Assembly (NCBI RefSeq): GCF_022374935.2
Contig: NZ_CP092430.2
Coordinates: 1,860,001-1,924,000, forward strand
Origin: Mycolicibacter virginiensis
Lineage (GTDB): Bacteria; Actinomycetota; Actinomycetes; Mycobacteriales; Mycobacteriaceae
Reading direction: 5' to 3'
DNA length: 64,000 nucleotides
Made by a program: the position numbers and the translations under genes. Positions within the stretch are counted from its first letter, which is position 1. The number at the start of each line of letters is the position of its first letter. The notes under the pieces were generated by a model. That model was not told the DNA's origin, searched no databases, and saw only the letters and a program-made list of their open reading frames with translations. Positions 42,125 through 51,690 of the stretch are shown here, piece after piece.

Positions 42125-44653
42125 TCAGTCGCGCGCCAGTGCCGCTGCCGCTTCCCGTTGGAGATCGACGAAGGCCTCACTGCTGACGTCGATCACGACG
42201 GCCTGGATGCTGCCGCCGGTGAAGGTGCCGGGATTCTGGTACTGGTCGGAGACATTGTCGCCACTGTCGTATCCGACACACAGACCGTCGCCGGCGAGGG
42301 TGAACTTGCCCAACTGGGCGCGCATCGGACCCGTGTCCACGGGGCTGCCGTCCACGTAAAGCGTGGTGGTGCCGAGGGATTCGCCGTACTTACCGGACTC
42401 CTTGCGGACGAATTCCATCCCGAGGGTGTGCTTGCCGGGCGCCAGTGGCCGCGAGACGAACTCCTGCTCGGGCTTGATGCCGAGGAAGTTGTACACGTAG
42501 TGCAGCTTGCCGTCCTTGATGAACAGCACATGCCCGCCGAACCTGGAGCCGTGGGCAAAGAGCACCCCTTGGGCGTCGCGGCTGAGATCGACGTTCGCCA
42601 CGATCTTGTAGGACCGCCCGCGGATGTTGGCTGCCACGCCTTCCGGAACCGGAGCCGTGTCCGGGTAGTAGGTGTAGCGATCGCGCGGTGGTTCGAACTG
42701 CGGCCGGGTGATGGTGATCAACTCGGTTGCCGTGCGGTCGTCCAGGGGCAGGACGTAGTTGTCCTTGGCCTCCACGTGCCACGCGTCGATGAGTGCCTTG
42801 AGTTTGTCGGGATGTTGGTCGGCGACGTTCGTGGATTCGGAGCGATCTTCATCGACGTGGTAGAGCTCCCAGCGGTCGGAATCGAAATGGCCCTTGCCGC
42901 TGATCGGTGCGTGCAGCGCTGACGCCTTCCAGCCGTCCTCCCAGATTCCGCGGGTGCCCAGCATGGCGTAGTACTGCCGCTTCTTGGCGGTGGGCGCATC
43001 GGGGGAGTCGAAGCTGTAGCGCATCGACACCCCGTTGAGCGGGTACTGCTTCACGCCGCGATACTCTCCGGGCATCGGGATACCGACCGCATCGAGGATG
43101 GTCGGCACAATGTCGGTGGCGTGGTGGTACTGATGGCGCACTTGGCCTTTGGCCTTGATACCGGCGGGCCAGTGGATCACCATGGGGTCGCAGGTACCCC
43201 CGGAGAACTGCGAATAGCGCTTGAACATCTGAAACGGTGTGGAGAACGCAGCTGCCCAGCCGGTCGGATAGTGGTTGTAGGTGGCGGGGGTGCCCAGTGT
43301 GTCGAGATAGCGCATGTTCTCGGCCAGGTCATCGGGGTAGCCGTTGAAGAATTTGTTCTCGTTGACCGAGCCGTTCGGGGAGCCTTCGCCGGAGGCGCCG
43401 TTGTCGGCGCAGTAGAAGATGAGCGTGTTGTCCAACTGGCCGGTGTGCTCGAGGTAGTCGACGATCCGGCCCACTTGAGCATCGGTGTATTCGGAGAATC
43501 CGGCGAAGACCTCGGCCATCCGGGAGAACAGTCGTTTCTCGTCGGCGTTGAGTGAATTCCACGGCCGTACCGCATCAGCCGGCAACGCGACGTCGTCGGG
43601 AAGGGGATTCAGCGGTGTCAGCCGGGTGCCCTTGGGCATGATGCCCTTGTCGACCATGCGGGCCAACACCCACTCCCGATACGCCTCGTAGCCGTCATCG
43701 AACCTGCCGCGGTACTTCTCGGCGTACTCGGTCGGGCTGTGATGCGGGGCATGATTGGCCCCCGGGCAGAACCACATGTACCAGGGTTTGGACGGGTTGC
43801 TGGACCGTTGGTCGCGCAGCATGCGAAGCGCGTTGTCGGCGAGATCTTTCGACAGGTGGTAGCCGTCTTCTGGGCTGTAGGGCTGCTCGATGAATCGGTT
43901 GTCCTCGACCAGATCCGGGTACCACTGGTTGGTTTCCCCGCCGAGAAAGCCGTAGAACCGATCGAAGCCCTTCTGCAGCGGCCACTCCGATTTGCTGCCC
44001 CCGCTGGACACGTCCTCCTCGGGCACGTTGTGGTTCTTACCCACCCAGAACGTGCTGTACCCGTTGTCCTGCAGCACCTGCCCGATCGTCGCGCATTGTG
44101 CGGGCAGGCGGGCCGCCGCGCCGGGGAAGCCGTCGGAGCCCTCGGTGATCGAGGCGAAGCGGTTCACGTGGTGGTTGCGACCGGTCAAGACGCAGGAGCG
44201 GGTCGGTGAACACAGCGCCGTGGTGTGCCATTGCGAATAGGTCAGCCCGTTGTCGGCAAGGCGCTGCATGACGGGCATGTCGATTGCCCCGCCGTAGGGC
44301 GACCACGCCGCCATCCCGGTGTCGTCGTAGAGCACCACCAACACATTGGGTGCGTCCTTGGGGGCATGCTTGAGCTCGAACGGACCCCAGTCGGGCTGCG
44401 AATCGCGCACGTCGAGTTCGATCTTGCCGTTGAACCCGTCGTTGATCCCGGTGCCATAACCAGGGGCGCCGACAGCCTCACCGCTACTGCCCTTGCTTTC
44501 GCAGCCGGCCAGCGCCGAGACGCCGGCGCCGCCCACCCCCAACGCCGCTAGGCCGCCCAATATCTGGCGCCGTCGCAACATGGCGCGAGGTCGGCTGTCA
44601 TCGGTCTCGGACTCACCGGTGCTGACTTGCGATGTCTCGTCGAATGACTCCAT
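42125..44653 (-). CDS. Arylsulfatase with Tat-type lipoprotein signal
   Basis: This 842-residue type I sulfatase would cleave sulfate esters after its active-site cysteine is converted to formylglycine. The signature ALCSPTRSCVLTGRN (C-x-P-x-R...TGR) is intact. Metal ligands lie in VVLYDDTGMA and YCADNGASG. The N-terminus has LRRRQILGGLAALGVGG followed by a lipobox (LAGC), so it is probably a Tat-exported lipoprotein on the outer face of the membrane. The last 200 residues are a beta-rich domain. It lies 78 bp downstream of accD6 on the same strand. No formylglycine-generating enzyme is nearby. A start at the ATG at 44581 is possible. Confidence 0.9.
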   Translation of the reverse strand: MESFDETSQVSTGESETDDSRPRAMLRRRQILGGLAALGVGGAGVSALAGCESKGSSGEAVGAPGYGTGINDGFNGKIELDVRDSQPDWGPFELKHAPKDAPNVLVVLYDDTGMAAWSPYGGAIDMPVMQRLADNGLTYSQWHTTALCSPTRSCVLTGRNHHVNRFASITEGSDGFPGAAARLPAQCATIGQVLQDNGYSTFWVGKNHNVPEEDVSSGGSKSEWPLQKGFDRFYGFLGGETNQWYPDLVEDNRFIEQPYSPEDGYHLSKDLADNALRMLRDQRSSNPSKPWYMWFCPGANHAPHHSPTEYAEKYRGRFDDGYEAYREWVLARMVDKGIMPKGTRLTPLNPLPDDVALPADAVRPWNSLNADEKRLFSRMAEVFAGFSEYTDAQVGRIVDYLEHTGQLDNTLIFYCADNGASGEGSPNGSVNENKFFNGYPDDLAENMRYLDTLGTPATYNHYPTGWAAAFSTPFQMFKRYSQFSGGTCDPMVIHWPAGIKAKGQVRHQYHHATDIVPTILDAVGIPMPGEYRGVKQYPLNGVSMRYSFDSPDAPTAKKRQYYAMLGTRGIWEDGWKASALHAPISGKGHFDSDRWELYHVDEDRSESTNVADQHPDKLKALIDAWHVEAKDNYVLPLDDRTATELITITRPQFEPPRDRYTYYPDTAPVPEGVAANIRGRSYKIVANVDLSRDAQGVLFAHGSRFGGHVLFIKDGKLHYVYNFLGIKPEQEFVSRPLAPGKHTLGMEFVRKESGKYGESLGTTTLYVDGSPVDTGPMRAQLGKFTLAGDGLCVGYDSGDNVSDQYQNPGTFTGGSIQAVVIDVSSEAFVDLQREAAAALARD

Positions 44654-44731
44654 GCGAATGGAGTATTCGCCAATTGTCGGCCGGTGGATGGTGATTCGGG
44701 CCCATCCGTTGGCGGAGCTGATGCAGGGTGC

Positions 44732-46153
44732 TTACAGCGGGATGTTCTTGTGGCGGCCGCGGCGGGCCGGCGCCTCGGCCAGTGCCTGGGTGATCTTGCC
44801 GCGGGTGTGCGAGGGGTCGATCTTCTCGTCGACCACGCCGATGTCGATGGCGCTGTCCACTCCGCCTGCGATCCGCTCGTGCTCGGCGGCCAGCTCCTCG
44901 TGCAGTGCCTCGCGCTCGTGGTCGGGCGCGGCGGCCAGCTTCTTCTTGTGCAGGATGCCGACCGCGGCCTTGGCGCCCATCACCGCGACCTCGGCGTCCG
45001 GCCAGGCGAACACCTTGGTGGCGCCCAACGACCGCGAGTTCATCGCGATGTAGGCCCCGCCGTAGGTCTTGCGAGTCACCAGCGTGACGCGGGGGACGGT
45101 GGCCTCGCCGAACGCGTGCAGCAGCTTGGCGCCGCGGCGCACCACGCCACCCCATTCCTGGCCGACGCCCGGCAGGTAGCCCGGCACGTCGACGATCACG
45201 ATCAGCGGAATCCCGAACGCGTCGCACAGCCGCACGAAACGTGCCGCCTTCTCGGCGCTCTCGGAGTTCAGGCAGCCGCCCAGTCGCAGCGGGTTGTTGG
45301 CCAGCACGCCGACGGTGCGACCCGACAACCGGCCCAGCCCGACCACCATCGACGGCGCCCACTTGGCCTGGAATTCATCGAACGGCGCGTCGGCATCAAG
45401 CAGGCCGTTCACCAGCGGGTGCACGTCGTAGGCGCGTCGCGCCGACTCCGGCAGCAGTGCGTGCAGGTCGATCTCGCCCGCCTCGGCCTTGTTGCGGTCG
45501 AAGTGGCCCTGCTGGCAGAACAACCCGACCAGGCGGCGGCCCCGCTCGTAGGCGTCGAGCTCGTCGTCGGCGACGATGTGGCACACGCCGGACTTCTTGT
45601 GGTGGGTGTCGGGGCCGCCGAGCGCGGCCATGTCGACGTCCTCACCGGTGACGCTGCGCACCACGTCGGGGCCGGTGACGAACACCCGGCCCTCCGGTGC
45701 CATCACGATGACGTCGGTCAGGGCCGGCCCGTAGGCGGCGCCGCCGGCGGCGAATCCGACCACCACCGAGATCTGCGGGACGAATCCGGAGGCCCGGATC
45801 ATGGCCTCGAAGACCCGTCCGACCGCGTGCAAGGCTCGCACGCCCTCGGCCAGCCGGGCGCCACCCGAGTGCCACAGGCCCACGATCGGGCTCTGCTCGG
45901 CGATCGCGGTGTCGTAGGCGTTGACGATGTGGTCGCAGCCCTCGATGCCCATCGCCCCGCCCATCACGGTGCCGTCGGTGCAGAACGCGATGGTGCGCAC
46001 TCCGTTGACGGTGCCACCAGCGGCCAGCACGCCGGACCGATCGCGCTCGTGCAGCAATTCCACGGTGCCGTCGTCGAAGAACGTCGACAGACGCAGCAGG
46101 GGATCGCGCGGGTCGAGCGATTCGCCCACCGCCTCGGGAGCCATAGTCGTCAT
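44732..46153 (-). CDS. accD6: Acyl-CoA carboxylase carboxyltransferase subunit AccD6
   Basis: This 473-residue carboxyltransferase makes malonyl-CoA for the FAS-II elongation system, working with the biotinylated AccA3 subunit encoded elsewhere. The crotonase-like N-half has VVGFAAGGAAYGPALTD and the C-half has VDVPGYLPGVGQEWGGVV and KTYGGAYIAMNSR. The ATG at 46153 gives the length of M. tuberculosis AccD6. It is the last gene of the fabD-acpM-kasA-kasB-accD6 run, 55 bp after kasB. The longer open frame runs back into kasB and is not used. Confidence 0.95.
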   Translation of the reverse strand: MTTMAPEAVGESLDPRDPLLRLSTFFDDGTVELLHERDRSGVLAAGGTVNGVRTIAFCTDGTVMGGAMGIEGCDHIVNAYDTAIAEQSPIVGLWHSGGARLAEGVRALHAVGRVFEAMIRASGFVPQISVVVGFAAGGAAYGPALTDVIVMAPEGRVFVTGPDVVRSVTGEDVDMAALGGPDTHHKKSGVCHIVADDELDAYERGRRLVGLFCQQGHFDRNKAEAGEIDLHALLPESARRAYDVHPLVNGLLDADAPFDEFQAKWAPSMVVGLGRLSGRTVGVLANNPLRLGGCLNSESAEKAARFVRLCDAFGIPLIVIVDVPGYLPGVGQEWGGVVRRGAKLLHAFGEATVPRVTLVTRKTYGGAYIAMNSRSLGATKVFAWPDAEVAVMGAKAAVGILHKKKLAAAPDHEREALHEELAAEHERIAGGVDSAIDIGVVDEKIDPSHTRGKITQALAEAPARRGRHKNIPL

Positions 46154-46208
46154 CGCGCCTCTCCTTGGTTTTTGATCGCGGGTCTCGCTTCTGGTCCTTC
46201 TGGGGCCT

Positions 46209-47477
46209 TCAGTACCGACCGAAGACGATGGCGACGTTGTGCCCGCCGAACCCGAATGAGTTGTTGATCGCGTACTCGTAGTTGCCAGGTCGCGGTTCGC
46301 CCGCCACCACATCCAGGTCGATCTCGGGATCGAGGTTCTCCATGTTCCGAGTCGGCGGGACGATCTGTTCACGCAGAGCCATCACCGTCAGGATGGACTC
46401 GACCGCGCCGACCGCACCGACCGAGTGGCCGAGTGCCGCCTTGGGCGCGTACACAGCGGCGTTGCCGCCATGCGGACCCAACGCGAGGTTGATGGCGTGG
46501 CCTTCTGCCACGTCACCCACCGTGGTTCCGGTGGCGTGCGCATTGACGTGGCTGATGTCGCCGGGTGTCAGGCCGGCGGCCTGGATCGCCCGCGTCATGG
46601 CCCGACCCGCGCTTTGGCCGTCGGGGTCCGGCGCGACGATGTGGTAGCCGTCGGAGGTGATCGAGGCACCCATGATGCGGGCGAGGATGTTGGCCCCGCG
46701 CGCCTTGGCGTGCTCCTCGGTCTCGATCACCATCAGTGCGGCGCCCTCACCGAACACGAACCCGTTGCGGTCGCGGTCGAATGGGCGGCACGCGCCCTCC
46801 GGGTCGTCATTGCTGGTGGACAGCACGATGCGCATCTGGGCGAACCCGGCGATCGGCACGGCTTCGATCCGGGTCTCCACCCCACCGCAGATCGCCATGT
46901 CGGCCTCGCCGAGCACGATCTGCTGCCAGGCATGGGCGATGCCTTCGGAGCCGGATGCACAGGCCGAGATCGGGGTGATCACCCCGGCCTTGGCCTGACG
47001 ATCCAGACCGACCGCAGCGGCCGCTCCATTGGGCATGTACTTCTGCACGACCAACGGCGAGACCGCCTTGAGGCCGCGTTCGCGCATGCCGTCATAGGCC
47101 CAGACGAGCTCCTCGCTGGAACCCATCCCGGTACCGATCGACACCATGAGGCGCCGAGTGTCGACTTCGGGTGAACCGGCGTGCTCCCACGCACGCCGGC
47201 TCAGCACCAAAGCCATCTTCTGCAGGTAGGAAAGCCGACGCAGCTCGGTCCGGTTCAGCCCTTCGTCGAACGACTCCGGGGTCTCGACGAGATGCCCGCC
47301 GATGCGAACCGGCAGGTCATACTCCTCGACGAATGAATCGGTGAGCTTGCGAATGCCGCTCTGGCCGTCCAGTAGCTTCTTCCAGGTGTTCTCCCCGTCC
47401 GCGGCCAAAGCCGTCGTCATGGCGTAGCCGGTGACGACGACGTTGGGGAGACCCTTTCCCGTTGCCAGCGTTGACAT
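46209..47477 (-). CDS. kasB: Beta-ketoacyl-ACP synthase KasB
   Basis: This 422-residue KAS I/II-type condensing enzyme elongates meromycolate chains on AcpM in FAS-II. The catalytic Cys is in SACASGSEG, with His in NAHATGTTV and Lys/His in [11 protein letters not shown]; the C-terminal [11 protein letters not shown] loop is intact. Compared with the next gene it is slightly longer and is placed second, as in M. tuberculosis, where KasB carries out the later elongation steps. Thirty-two bp separate it from kasA. Confidence 0.94.
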   Translation of the reverse strand: MSTLATGKGLPNVVVTGYAMTTALAADGENTWKKLLDGQSGIRKLTDSFVEEYDLPVRIGGHLVETPESFDEGLNRTELRRLSYLQKMALVLSRRAWEHAGSPEVDTRRLMVSIGTGMGSSEELVWAYDGMRERGLKAVSPLVVQKYMPNGAAAAVGLDRQAKAGVITPISACASGSEGIAHAWQQIVLGEADMAICGGVETRIEAVPIAGFAQMRIVLSTSNDDPEGACRPFDRDRNGFVFGEGAALMVIETEEHAKARGANILARIMGASITSDGYHIVAPDPDGQSAGRAMTRAIQAAGLTPGDISHVNAHATGTTVGDVAEGHAINLALGPHGGNAAVYAPKAALGHSVGAVGAVESILTVMALREQIVPPTRNMENLDPEIDLDVVAGEPRPGNYEYAINNSFGFGGHNVAIVFGRY

Positions 47478-47509
47478 GGCTGTTGCGAACTTCCCTCTCT
47501 GATCCGGTG

Positions 47510-48763
47510 TCAGTACCGCCCAAAGGCGAGCGCGACGTTGTGCCCACCAAACCCGAATGAATTGTTGATGGCGTACTTGTAGTCGCCGTACCGGGGCTCG
47601 CCCGCAACGATGTCCAGATCGATCTCGGGGTCCGGCGTCTCGTAGTTCAGCGTCGGGGGGATGACCCCGTCACGCAGCGAGAGCACCGTCAACACCGACT
47701 CCAGCGCACCGACCGCCCCAATGGAGTGGCCCAGCGCCGACTTGGGTGCGTAGACCGCGGCGTGCTGGCAACCGGCTTCCCGGATCGCGTTCGCCTCGGC
47801 CGTGTCACCGATCGGAGTGGCCGTTCCGTGTGCGTTGATGTGGTCGACGTCCTTGGCGGACAGGCCCGCCAACTCCAACGACCGGGTCATCGCACGGCCG
47901 GCCCGCTTGCCGTCGGGGCCGGGAGCCACCATGTGGAAGGCGTCGGAGGTGATTCCGGCACCCATCAACCGGGCCAGCGGCTTGGCGCCGCGTGCCTTGG
48001 CGTGCTCCTCGGTCTCGATGATCATCAGCGCGCCGGCTTCACCGAAGACGAAGCCGTCCCGGTTCTTGTCGAACGGCCGCGACGCACCCTCGGGGTCGTC
48101 GTTGCGGGTCGACATCGCGCGCATCATCGAGAACGCCGCGATCGGCAGTGCCTCGATGCCGCCTTCGACACCACCGCAGACCGCGAAGTCCGCGTCGCCC
48201 ATGACGATCTGACGCCACGCGTGCGCAATCGCCTCCGAACCCGACGAACAGGCCGACACCGGGGTGATGACCCCGGCGCGAGCGCCGAGCTGCAGGCCGA
48301 CCACCGCGGCCGCACCGTTGGGCATGATCATCTGAACGGCCAGCGGGGACACCTTGCGGGGGCCGCCCTCGTTCATCAGGTCATAGGTCTCGACGATCTT
48401 CTCGCCACCGCCCAGACCGGTGCCGATCACCACGGTGAACCGGTCAGGGTCCACCTCAGGCGTGCCGGCGTTCTCCCAGAGGCGAGTGCCGAGCAGCTTG
48501 GCCATCCGCTGGACGTAGGACATGCGCCGCATGTCCAGCCGGCCCATGTGGTCGTCGACCGGATCCTTCAAGTGGCCGCCGATCTTGACCGGCAGGTCCC
48601 ACTTGCTGACGAACTCGTCTTCGAGCACGTGAATGCCGCTCTCACCGGCGAGCAAGCCCTTCCACGTGCTCTCGATGTCCGCCCCGACTGAAGTCGTGGC
48701 CTCAACGGCGGTTACCACCACACTCGGGTAACCGCCGTTGGCCGTAGAAGGCTGAGAGGACAC
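47510..48763 (-). CDS. kasA: Beta-ketoacyl-ACP synthase KasA
   Basis: This 417-residue essential FAS-II condensing enzyme is the target of thiolactomycin and related inhibitors. The catalytic Cys is in SACSSGSEA, with His in NAHGTATPI and Lys/His in [11 protein letters not shown]. The start is GTG 48763, two bp after the acpM stop, so translation is tightly coupled. The N-terminus [19 protein letters not shown] closely matches M. tuberculosis KasA as I recall it. Confidence 0.96.
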   Translation of the reverse strand: MSSQPSTANGGYPSVVVTAVEATTSVGADIESTWKGLLAGESGIHVLEDEFVSKWDLPVKIGGHLKDPVDDHMGRLDMRRMSYVQRMAKLLGTRLWENAGTPEVDPDRFTVVIGTGLGGGEKIVETYDLMNEGGPRKVSPLAVQMIMPNGAAAVVGLQLGARAGVITPVSACSSGSEAIAHAWRQIVMGDADFAVCGGVEGGIEALPIAAFSMMRAMSTRNDDPEGASRPFDKNRDGFVFGEAGALMIIETEEHAKARGAKPLARLMGAGITSDAFHMVAPGPDGKRAGRAMTRSLELAGLSAKDVDHINAHGTATPIGDTAEANAIREAGCQHAAVYAPKSALGHSIGAVGALESVLTVLSLRDGVIPPTLNYETPDPEIDLDIVAGEPRYGDYKYAINNSFGFGGHNVALAFGRY

Positions 48764-48765
48764 GA

Positions 48766-49065
48766 TTAGCTCTCGGAACCGAACTTCTCGCGCAGCGCGG
48801 CGGCGGCCTCGGGGTTCTCGGCCTCGAGCTTCTGGATGTAGCCCACCACGTCACCGACGGTGCGCAGACCGGCGAGGTCCTCGTCCGGGATCTTCACGCC
48901 GTACTTGTCTTCGGTCTGAACCGCGATCTCCACCATCGACAGCGAGTCGATGTCCAGGTCGTCGACGAAGGACTTCTCGACGGTGACCTCGCTCGGCTCG
49001 ATACCGGTCACCTCTTCGATGATCTCCGCGAGACCGGCGATGATTTCTTCCTGGCTGGCAGCCAC
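48766..49065 (-). CDS. acpM: Meromycolate extension acyl carrier protein AcpM
   Basis: This 99-residue acyl carrier protein carries growing meromycolate chains on a phosphopantetheine attached to the Ser of DIDSLSM. The body [20 protein letters not shown] and [20 protein letters not shown] is near-identical to M. tuberculosis AcpM. The C-terminus stops at [11 protein letters not shown], so the AcpM-specific tail is about 16 residues shorter than the 115 aa I recall for M. tuberculosis. The start is GTG 49065 with AAGGGA upstream. Confidence 0.95.
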   Translation of the reverse strand: MAASQEEIIAGLAEIIEEVTGIEPSEVTVEKSFVDDLDIDSLSMVEIAVQTEDKYGVKIPDEDLAGLRTVGDVVGYIQKLEAENPEAAAALREKFGSES

Positions 49066-49155
49066 TGTGTTTCCCTTCGGTTGGATCCGCACGGGGTGTG
49101 CGGGGGTGAATTACTGCGTATCTGGTTGTGCAGGTTGGAGCGGGCTTGAAAAAGG

Positions 49156-50088
49156 CTAGAACTCGGGAAGCCCGTCCAGATCCGCGGGAGATTTGACGGC
49201 GTGCGTCGGAGTCCCCCGAAGTTCGCGTTTCGCGATACCGGCCAGCGTGCCGGCGGGCGGAAACTCCACGATCGCCGTGACCTCCCGGGCGCGGAGCGTC
49301 TCGGTGCACAGGTCCCAACGCACCGGCCGGGTCAGCTGCGCCACCAGGTGCTCCAGTGCCTCGGCCGCCGACGTCACCGGCTGCCCGTCGCGGTTGGACA
49401 ACAGGGTAGCGGTGGGTTCCGAAACGCCGGACGCCTTGACCTGCTCGACGGCGGCGGCGTAGGCCTCCAGCGCCGGTGCCATGTACTGGGTGTGGAACGC
49501 CCCGGCGGTGGCCAGCTTGCGAACCCGGGCCTTGGCGGGCGGGTCTTCGGCGAGCTTGTCCAGGGCCGGCAGCGGGCCGGCGGCCACGATCTGCCCGACG
49601 GCGTTGCGGTTGGCCGGGGTCAGGTCGAGTTGCTCGAGGCGGGTCAGCACCTCGGCCTCGTCGCCGCCGAGCACCGCTGCCATGCCGGTGGGCTCGAGAG
49701 CGCAGGCCTTGGCCATCTCGCGGCCGCGGGTGGCGGCCAGCATGACGGCGTCGTCGGGGGAGATGACGCCGGCGATCGCGTAGGCGGCGATCTCACCGAC
49801 GGAGTGGCCGGCCACGATCACGTCGCTGCCGCTCACCGGGCCGTTGCGCCGCTTGACCAGCTCGGCGTGGGCCAGCAGGGTCGCCGCCACCACCAGCGGC
49901 TGGGTGACCGCGGTGTCGGTGATCTCCTCGGCGGTCGCGGTGGTGCCCAGCGCGATCAGATCCAGGCCGGCGATCTCCGACCAGGCGGCCAACTGCTCGC
50001 GGGCGGCATCGGCGCCGGCCGATTCCAGCCACGGCGCGAGCATGCCGGGGGTCTGAGATCCCTGTCCGGGAGCGAGCAACGCAATCAC
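49156..50088 (-). CDS. fabD: Malonyl-CoA:ACP transacylase FabD
   Basis: This 310-residue acyltransferase loads malonate from CoA onto AcpM. The nucleophile motif is GHSVGE, the catalytic His is in AGAFHTQYMAPA, and the N-terminal LLAPGQGSQTPGM is the acyltransferase signature. It is the first gene of the FAS-II operon, starting with GTG at 50088. The 178-bp leader upstream contains a candidate MabR operator and a repeated 9-mer. Confidence 0.95.
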   Translation of the reverse strand: MIALLAPGQGSQTPGMLAPWLESAGADAAREQLAAWSEIAGLDLIALGTTATAEEITDTAVTQPLVVAATLLAHAELVKRRNGPVSGSDVIVAGHSVGEIAAYAIAGVISPDDAVMLAATRGREMAKACALEPTGMAAVLGGDEAEVLTRLEQLDLTPANRNAVGQIVAAGPLPALDKLAEDPPAKARVRKLATAGAFHTQYMAPALEAYAAAVEQVKASGVSEPTATLLSNRDGQPVTSAAEALEHLVAQLTRPVRWDLCTETLRAREVTAIVEFPPAGTLAGIAKRELRGTPTHAVKSPADLDGLPEF

Positions 50089-50154
50089 GTCTTTAAGAGA
50101 ACATTGTGAAGCCCGGTTTGCAGGATGTCCTAGATTATGAACATTGTCTTATGT

Positions 50155-50175
50155 TTTTGTGGAGACCCTACAAAA
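50155..50175. promoter_or_regulatory. Candidate MabR operator upstream of fabD (TTTTGT-N9-ACAAAA)
   Basis: This is a perfect 6-bp inverted repeat with a 9-bp spacer, about 70-90 bp upstream of the fabD start. MabR is known to bind an inverted repeat of TTTTGT/ACAAAA type in the fasII promoter; I do not rely on a remembered spacing. A direct repeat GAACATTGT (50099-50107 and 50139-50147, 40 bp apart) lies between it and fabD. Confidence 0.6.
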
Positions 50176-50266
50176 CTGTCGTCCGATGCGACGTGTTCGA
50201 TACCGAACTGCGACAACTTTCCGTCGGCGGTGCACGCCTGTCGATGCCCAGCTGGCCGGGCCGGGG

Positions 50267-51583
50267 TCAGCCTTCTGCGCTGACCTGAGGCTCGTCGGCT
50301 CCAGCACCGGCTGCCAGGGACGTGGCGTACGGCATGGTTGTGGTGCTGAAGCTGGCATGCTGCGCCTGGTTGGCCAGTCGCCCGACTGTGGCGGCGACCC
50401 GCAGGACATAGGCGTCGCGCGGTACGGCTGGATCGCGGCCGGTGAAGTCGGCGACCCGCTTGAGTCGGTAACGGACGGTGTTTGGATGAACGAACAACTT
50501 GCGGGCGCAGGCCTCGATCGCACCGCCGCAGTCCAAATAGGCGTCCAGCGTCTCGGTGAGCGTGGGGCCGGCCTCGGCCAGCGGCCGCATCACGTCGGTG
50601 TGCAGGGCCGCGATCGCCGACGCATCGCCAATGAGTGCCCGCTCCGGCAGTAGCTCGCGAGCCAGCACCGGCCGCGGTGCCCCGGTCCAGCCCACGACAG
50701 CGTTCATCCCTGAGATCGCTTCGCTGGCACTGTGATAGGCGGCGGTCAGCGTCGGTGCCGTCGGTCCGATCACCACCGGACCGTCGGAGAACGCGCCGAG
50801 CAGGTCGGCGAAGAACTTCTGGGTCGGCGTCAGTGGGCCCGACACGATGGCCACCAGCCACGTGCCGTGCACGTCGGTCAGGGCGGCCCGGCCGTGGCGT
50901 TCGGCGACATCACGGACGTCTTGGCTGGCCTTCTGCCCGGCGTAGGCGTCCGGGCCCGGCGGTGCGGTGCCCACCACGACCGTGGCCGGGGCGGTGGTGT
51001 CCCAGTTCAGCGCGGCTGCGCGGCTCAACAACTCCGGACCGGTGTCACCGCGGACCACGGCGTCGACCACGCTGGCTTCCATACGGGAGTCCCAGGTGCC
51101 CCGCGCCTCCGCGGCGTCGGCGTAGGCGGAGGCGGCGGTGAACGCCAGGTCCCGGCTGTACTTGAGGATGCCTACCGTCAGTGCGGTCACCTGCTCCTCG
51201 GAGCGGGCCAGCAGCGGCACGACCTCCTCGAAGAACTCCATGGTGACCCGCACCATGTCCACGGTGTGCCGCAGCGCGATGTGGCGGGTCAGGTCCTGGG
51301 GCACCAGTGCAAACGCCTGAGCGGTGTGGCTGACGTTGCCGTGCGGGTCGCGCATCCACTCGGCGAAGTTGACCACCGCGGTCTGCACCACCAATTGGAC
51401 GCTGGCTCGCTGCGACGCCTCCAATTCGGCGAAGAACGGCAACCGCTCGCCCATTACGGCATCAGCCTGGGTGGCCAGCCGGCCCGAGTAGTTCTTAAGC
51501 CGGCGCAGGATGGCGTCCGGGACGGCGCTGAGCTGGTCCAGGGTGGAGCGCGGTAGGACCGGAGTTGCCGGCTTGTCAACCAT
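50267..51583 (-). CDS. mabR: FAS-II regulator MabR (PucR-type C-terminal HTH)
   Basis: This 438-residue transcription factor corresponds to Rv2242, the essential regulator of the fasII operon that responds to long-chain acyl-CoAs in published work. The C-terminal PucR-type HTH is visible at about residues 365-395 (ACARKLFVHPNTVRYRLKRV). The N-terminal two-thirds are helical and contain GGDEF-like/PucR-type middle elements without an obvious known ligand pocket. It lies directly upstream of fabD on the same strand, 178 bp away, as in other mycobacteria. Confidence 0.92.
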   Translation of the reverse strand: MVDKPATPVLPRSTLDQLSAVPDAILRRLKNYSGRLATQADAVMGERLPFFAELEASQRASVQLVVQTAVVNFAEWMRDPHGNVSHTAQAFALVPQDLTRHIALRHTVDMVRVTMEFFEEVVPLLARSEEQVTALTVGILKYSRDLAFTAASAYADAAEARGTWDSRMEASVVDAVVRGDTGPELLSRAAALNWDTTAPATVVVGTAPPGPDAYAGQKASQDVRDVAERHGRAALTDVHGTWLVAIVSGPLTPTQKFFADLLGAFSDGPVVIGPTAPTLTAAYHSASEAISGMNAVVGWTGAPRPVLARELLPERALIGDASAIAALHTDVMRPLAEAGPTLTETLDAYLDCGGAIEACARKLFVHPNTVRYRLKRVADFTGRDPAVPRDAYVLRVAATVGRLANQAQHASFSTTTMPYATSLAAGAGADEPQVSAEG

Positions 51584-51635
51584 TCCTAAAAGCTACGCCT
51601 ATTTTCTGGTGACAACTGACAACAAGTGGTGATTC

Positions 51636-51674
51636 GGGTGCGATAGTTCCCGCTCAGCGAGAACTATCGCACCC
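51636..51674 (-). terminator. Perfect 14-bp stem terminator after aceE
   Basis: The 14-nt arms 51636-51649 (GGGTGCGATAGTTC) and 51661-51674 are exact reverse complements around an 11-nt loop. The hairpin begins 17 bp past the aceE stop and precedes mabR. No U-tract follows. It should stop aceE transcripts before mabR. Confidence 0.8.
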
Positions 51675-51690
51675 AAATCTGCGGGGCCGG

